Below are positions 61,076-64,000 of a DNA stretch of 64,000 nt, piece by piece (position 1 is the stretch's first letter; each line of letters opens with the position of its first letter). The translations under genes were made by a program, and so were the position numbers. This stretch comes from Duganella radicis (GTDB lineage Bacteria; Pseudomonadota; Gammaproteobacteria; Burkholderiales; Burkholderiaceae_D), in assembly GCF_009720825.1 (NCBI RefSeq), contig NZ_WNKY01000014.1, forward strand, positions 1 through 64,000. The letters are read 5' to 3'. The notes beneath the pieces were generated by a model. It ran no database searches and was not told the DNA's origin. It saw only the letters and a list, made by a program, of their open reading frames with translations.

Positions 61076-62491
61076 ATGTCCCTGCGCACGAAATTCATGC
61101 TGGCTTTGTTATTGACCGGACTGGCGGCGGTGGCGATGGTGGGCGGCCTGGCCTATGTCGGCATGACCAAGAAGGTGGACACCATCCGGCGCGAGCAGGC
61201 GGCCGAGCATTTCCATTCGGTGGTGACGGCTTATCTGCAAAAGTACGGCAGCTGGCAGGCCAGCCCAGGCAAGCAGGGATTCGATGAATTCATGCAGTCG
61301 GGCGAGCATCCACCGCAGCTGTCCGATGGCGCGCAGGATGAGGAGCGTCGCCCGCCGCGCGAAGAAGGGCGCGGGCCGCAGGACGATGGCCGCGGCCCGC
61401 CACGCGGCGAGGATGGCCATCCGCCTCCGCGTGGCGAGGGCGCAGGCGATCGTTCGCCTCCTCCCCGTGGTGAGGGCGATGGCGAAGGCCGCCGGCCACC
61501 GCGCCGGGGCGGCGAACCGCCATTCCGCTTCATCCTGGCCGATCAGGACTTCAAGGTGCTGCTGGGCGCAGGCGTGTATCAACATGGCGAGGCGCTGCCG
61601 GAGGCGGCGCGCAAGGATGCACGCGCCGTCAGCGTCAATGGCAATGTGGTGGCCTACGTATCGCCGGAAGGCGTGATCACGCCGAGCAAGCAGGAGCTGC
61701 AATACCTGGCCGCCATGCGCGAAGCGCTGTGGTATGGCGTGAGCGGCGCGGCGGTGCTGGCGCTGGTGCTGGGCTTCCTGTTAAGCCGCAGCCTTGGCCG
61801 CACGCTGGGCCACCTGACCAAGGCGGTGCGCGCCATGCACGGCGGCTCGCTGTTGCAGCGTGTGCCGGTCGAGGGCAAGGACGAAGTGGCCGAACTGGCC
61901 GCCGCCTTCAACGACATGAGCGAGAAGCTGGCGCGCTCGCACGAGGAATTGCACGAGTCGCACCAGACCATCCTGGCGCAGGCCGAGCAAATGCGCGAAC
62001 TCAGTGTGCGCGACGCGCTGACCAAGCTGCACAACCGCCGCCACTTCGACGAGCAGGCCACCACCCTGTTCAGCCACGCGGTGCGCCACAAGCGTCCGCT
62101 GGCCGTGGTGATCGGCGATATCGATTACTTCAAGAAGATCAACGACCAGTTCTCGCACGCCACTGGCGACGCGGTGCTGCGCCAGGTCGGCGAGATCCTG
62201 CGCAGCCATATGCGTTTGAGCGATCTGGTGGCGCGCTACGGCGGCGAGGAATTCGTGATCGCCTTCCCGGAAACCGAGCTGCCGCAAGCGGCCGCGCTGT
62301 GCGACAAGCTGCGCGGGATTATCGAATCCTTCCCATGGCATCAGGTGCATCCGGATTTGAAGGTCACCATGAGCATGGGCGTGTACGCCGACCTGGCGGC
62401 AGGCACGGCGGAAGCCATGCTGCAAAAGGCCGACGCGCTGTTGTACCGCGCCAAGGAGACGGGCCGCAACCGCGTCTGCTTCGCCGCCTGA
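61076..62491 (+). CDS. Membrane diguanylate cyclase (HAMP-GGDEF)
   Basis: This 471-aa protein makes c-di-GMP. TM1 (residues ~7-29) and TM2 (~218-237) flank a periplasmic region whose residues 91-149 are an unusual Pro/Arg/Gly/Glu-rich stretch with PPRGEG repeats. A HAMP domain (SRSLGRTLGHLTKAVRAMHGG) and coiled coil lead to the GGDEF domain with active GGEEF (389-393). The allosteric I-site RLSD (380-383) lies five residues before it, so product feedback is expected. GGAG is five bases before the ATG. The stop abuts the convergent EamA gene with no gap. Confidence 0.92.
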   Translation: MSLRTKFMLALLLTGLAAVAMVGGLAYVGMTKKVDTIRREQAAEHFHSVVTAYLQKYGSWQASPGKQGFDEFMQSGEHPPQLSDGAQDEERRPPREEGRGPQDDGRGPPRGEDGHPPPRGEGAGDRSPPPRGEGDGEGRRPPRRGGEPPFRFILADQDFKVLLGAGVYQHGEALPEAARKDARAVSVNGNVVAYVSPEGVITPSKQELQYLAAMREALWYGVSGAAVLALVLGFLLSRSLGRTLGHLTKAVRAMHGGSLLQRVPVEGKDEVAELAAAFNDMSEKLARSHEELHESHQTILAQAEQMRELSVRDALTKLHNRRHFDEQATTLFSHAVRHKRPLAVVIGDIDYFKKINDQFSHATGDAVLRQVGEILRSHMRLSDLVARYGGEEFVIAFPETELPQAAALCDKLRGIIESFPWHQVHPDLKVTMSMGVYADLAAGTAEAMLQKADALLYRAKETGRNRVCFAA

Positions 62492-63406
62492 TTATGAACG
62501 GCGGTCCAGCCAGCGGCCGCCGAACATGGTGCACATCAGCGCCGCCACAATCAGCGCGATGCCGGCCCACTGCCAGCTGGTGATGGTATCGCCCAGGGCC
62601 ACCATGCCCGAGGTAATGCCGACCACCGGCACGCCCAGGCTGAAAGGCGCGACGCGGTTGACGGGGTAGCGTTTCAGCAGCCTTGTCCACATCGCATAGC
62701 CGATGATGGTCGACATCCAGCCGACATACGCCACCGCCACCCACGTCGCCAACGGCGCGCCCACCCATTGCCAGCGCGTGGCCGGATCGTCAAACGCCAG
62801 CGACAGCAGCACAAACGGCACGATAGGCACGGCGCCGCACCAGACGATAAAGCTGATGACATCGAATTCCGGCGTGTCCTTCTGCGCGCGCCGCACGACG
62901 ATGTTCGACACCGCCCACATGGCCGCGCCGGCGAGGCATAGCGCAAAGCCGGCCGGCGTGATGTCGGCGGAATGGACGGCTTGCACGGCGCTCATGCCAA
63001 AGCACAGCAGGCCCACCGCCGCCAGCGCCAAGCCGGCCAGCAAGGCGCGGCTGGTGCGTTCCTTCAGCAGCATATAACCGAAGATGGCGGTGAAGAAGAC
63101 CTGCGTCTGCAAAATGACGGAAGCCAGCGAGGCGGACATGCCCACTTTGAGCGACAGGAACAGCAGGCCGAATTGGCCCACGCCCTGGCTCAAGCCATAG
63201 GCGATGATCCACTTGGCCGGCAGCTTGGGCGGCTTGAAGAACAGGATCAGCGGCAGGATGGCGAACACATAGCGCGCCGCGCCCAGCTGGAACGGCGTCA
63301 GATTGCGCAGGCCAACTTTCATGGCGACGAAGTTGGTGCCCCAGATGATAACGACCACCAGGGCGGAGAGCAGGTCGCGGGTGGTGAAGGATGCGTTGGA
63401 GGTCAT
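62492..63406 (-). CDS. EamA family transporter (DMT superfamily)
   Basis: This 304-aa membrane protein has ten helices in two EamA repeats: VVVIIWGTNFVAMKVGLRNL, the LSLKVGMSASLASVILQTQVFFTAIFGYMLL region, and ending VNRVAPFSLGVPVVGITSGMVALGD. It resembles the YdeK/RarD-YedA-type exporters of amino acids or other metabolites. It is convergent with, and directly adjacent to, the diguanylate cyclase stop. The next gene upstream on this strand (FUSC-like) ends 9 bp before its start, so co-transcription is possible. Confidence 0.9.
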   Translation of the reverse strand: MTSNASFTTRDLLSALVVVIIWGTNFVAMKVGLRNLTPFQLGAARYVFAILPLILFFKPPKLPAKWIIAYGLSQGVGQFGLLFLSLKVGMSASLASVILQTQVFFTAIFGYMLLKERTSRALLAGLALAAVGLLCFGMSAVQAVHSADITPAGFALCLAGAAMWAVSNIVVRRAQKDTPEFDVISFIVWCGAVPIVPFVLLSLAFDDPATRWQWVGAPLATWVAVAYVGWMSTIIGYAMWTRLLKRYPVNRVAPFSLGVPVVGITSGMVALGDTITSWQWAGIALIVAALMCTMFGGRWLDRRS

Positions 63407-63415
63407 CCCGCCATG

Positions 63416-64000
63416 TTACGTCACATCGCGCAGGATTGCTTCGCTGTGGACGATGATTTTCACGGCGTCGGCTTGCAGCAGGCGGATGCGGCGCTGAACC
63501 AGCGGCCAGCCGGACCACGGCACCAGCGCAGCGGCAGCGGCGGCGGCATCCTGCGCGGACAGTGTCGATGCCGACATCAGCGCATGCTCGCCGGCCTGTC
63601 CGGCCGCTTCGCGTGCCGCCGCGTTATGCGGGGCCAATGCGTGTGTGAGGATTTCCACCACCTGTTCGTGGCTCTCGGCCAGCATGGCGTTCAGCTGCCC
63701 GGCCGGCAGTTCCTTCGTGTGACGGCGCAGGATGGCGCGCAGGGCCGCCACGTGCGCCATCAGCAGGTAGTTCTGCACCATGAACAGATTGATGTCCTCC
63801 ACCGCGCGCTGCTTGCTGGAAGGCTCGTCGAGCATGCGCGCCAGCGCGGAACTCAGGCCCGCCAATGAATCCATCAGGCGCTTGCGCTCGATGCGATAGG
63901 CGAAATCGTCCTTGCCTTTGCCTTGCAGCAGATCGAAGCTGACCTGCATGTAGCGCAGGTTCACATCCAGCACGCCGCGCACCAGGCGTGGCAGGCTTTG
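63416..64000 (-). CDS. FUSC/YccS-type membrane protein, C-terminal part (partial)
   Basis: An open frame of 194 codons runs from its stop at 63416 to the window edge without a start, so the 5' part is missing. The visible part is soluble and helix-rich (VRGVLDVNLRYMQVSFDLLQG, DEPSSKQRAVEDINLFMVQN, LRRHTKELPAGQLNAMLAES). This matches the cytoplasmic C-terminal region of YccS/YhfK and related FUSC (fusaric acid resistance) proteins. Assignment rests on overall pattern only and could be wrong; membrane helices would lie upstream of the window. Confidence 0.55.
   Translation of the reverse strand, partial: QSLPRLVRGVLDVNLRYMQVSFDLLQGKGKDDFAYRIERKRLMDSLAGLSSALARMLDEPSSKQRAVEDINLFMVQNYLLMAHVAALRAILRRHTKELPAGQLNAMLAESHEQVVEILTHALAPHNAAAREAAGQAGEHALMSASTLSAQDAAAAAAALVPWSGWPLVQRRIRLLQADAVKIIVHSEAILRDVT

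Overview
The window reads as a chromosomal segment of a GC-rich betaproteobacterium, most likely family Oxalobacteraceae (Massilia / Duganella / Janthinobacterium type). Supporting signs are the 23S-3'/5S rRNA sequence at the left edge, strong G/C bias at third codon positions (which also opens long spurious antisense frames), the queA-tgt-yajC-secD-secF block, and a Pseudomonas-like aruCFG-type arginine succinyltransferase operon. Assignment to genus is an inference. No prophage, insertion sequence, CRISPR array or tRNA is visible.

Layout. 1-357: end of an rRNA operon (23S tail, 5S, terminator). 437-9120: a TPR/NTF2-like protein coupled to an L,D-transpeptidase, a PagL-like lipid A deacylase, a HIBADH-family reductase, an M20 amidohydrolase, a molybdopterin oxidoreductase and a lipoprotein zinc aminopeptidase. 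9146-12650: a palindromic operator candidate followed by tandem long-chain acyl-CoA ligases. 12647-23921: an orphan Phd/YefM-type antitoxin, PhoD phosphatase, acyl-CoA thioesterase, ABC exporter, M20 peptidase, GH43 enzyme, dicarboxylate symporter, and an orphan polar-amino-acid ABC ATPase coupled to an amidohydrolase. 23922-24480: a complete YefM-YoeB toxin-antitoxin operon with a recognisable operator/promoter. 24537-36603: pyrC, DUF3025, Gfo/Idh oxidoreductase, an MFS carrier with a coupled 40-aa ORF, a 28-bp inverted repeat, recG, then queA-tgt-yajC-secD-secF. 36739-42135: an Rpn/PD-(D/E)XK nuclease-family gene with a 17-unit 12-bp repeat, a YafY/WYL regulator, GST, HDOD protein, a MarR operon and a DMT carrier. 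42142-57990: arginine catabolism. 58083-64000: EF-hand protein, several very small genes, amino acid permease, diguanylate cyclase, EamA carrier, and the C-terminal part of a FUSC-like protein that runs off the window.

How the genes work together. The largest functional unit is astC-aruF-aruG-astD-astB-gdhB-astE. It converts arginine through N2-succinylarginine, succinylornithine, succinylglutamate semialdehyde and succinylglutamate to glutamate, and the large NAD-dependent glutamate dehydrogenase within the operon would feed 2-oxoglutarate to the TCA cycle. It is flanked by a GlxA/ArgR-like AraC-type regulator and by a membrane sensor kinase with two periplasmic amino-acid-binding-type domains. 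A sequence matching the Pseudomonas ArgR half-site lies against the -35 region of a TATAAT promoter in front of astC. A cationic or general amino acid permease lies downstream.

The most interesting observations are: (1) the Rpn gene, which carries a strong internal Shine-Dalgarno and ATG that would make a 147-aa C-terminal protein containing the repeat, the architecture described for Rpn nucleases with intragenic antitoxins; (2) the sensor kinase/AraC pair around an ast operon that contains gdhB; (3) a perfect 28-bp inverted repeat that fills a convergent gap; (4) several unannotatable small proteins with strong ribosome binding sites.
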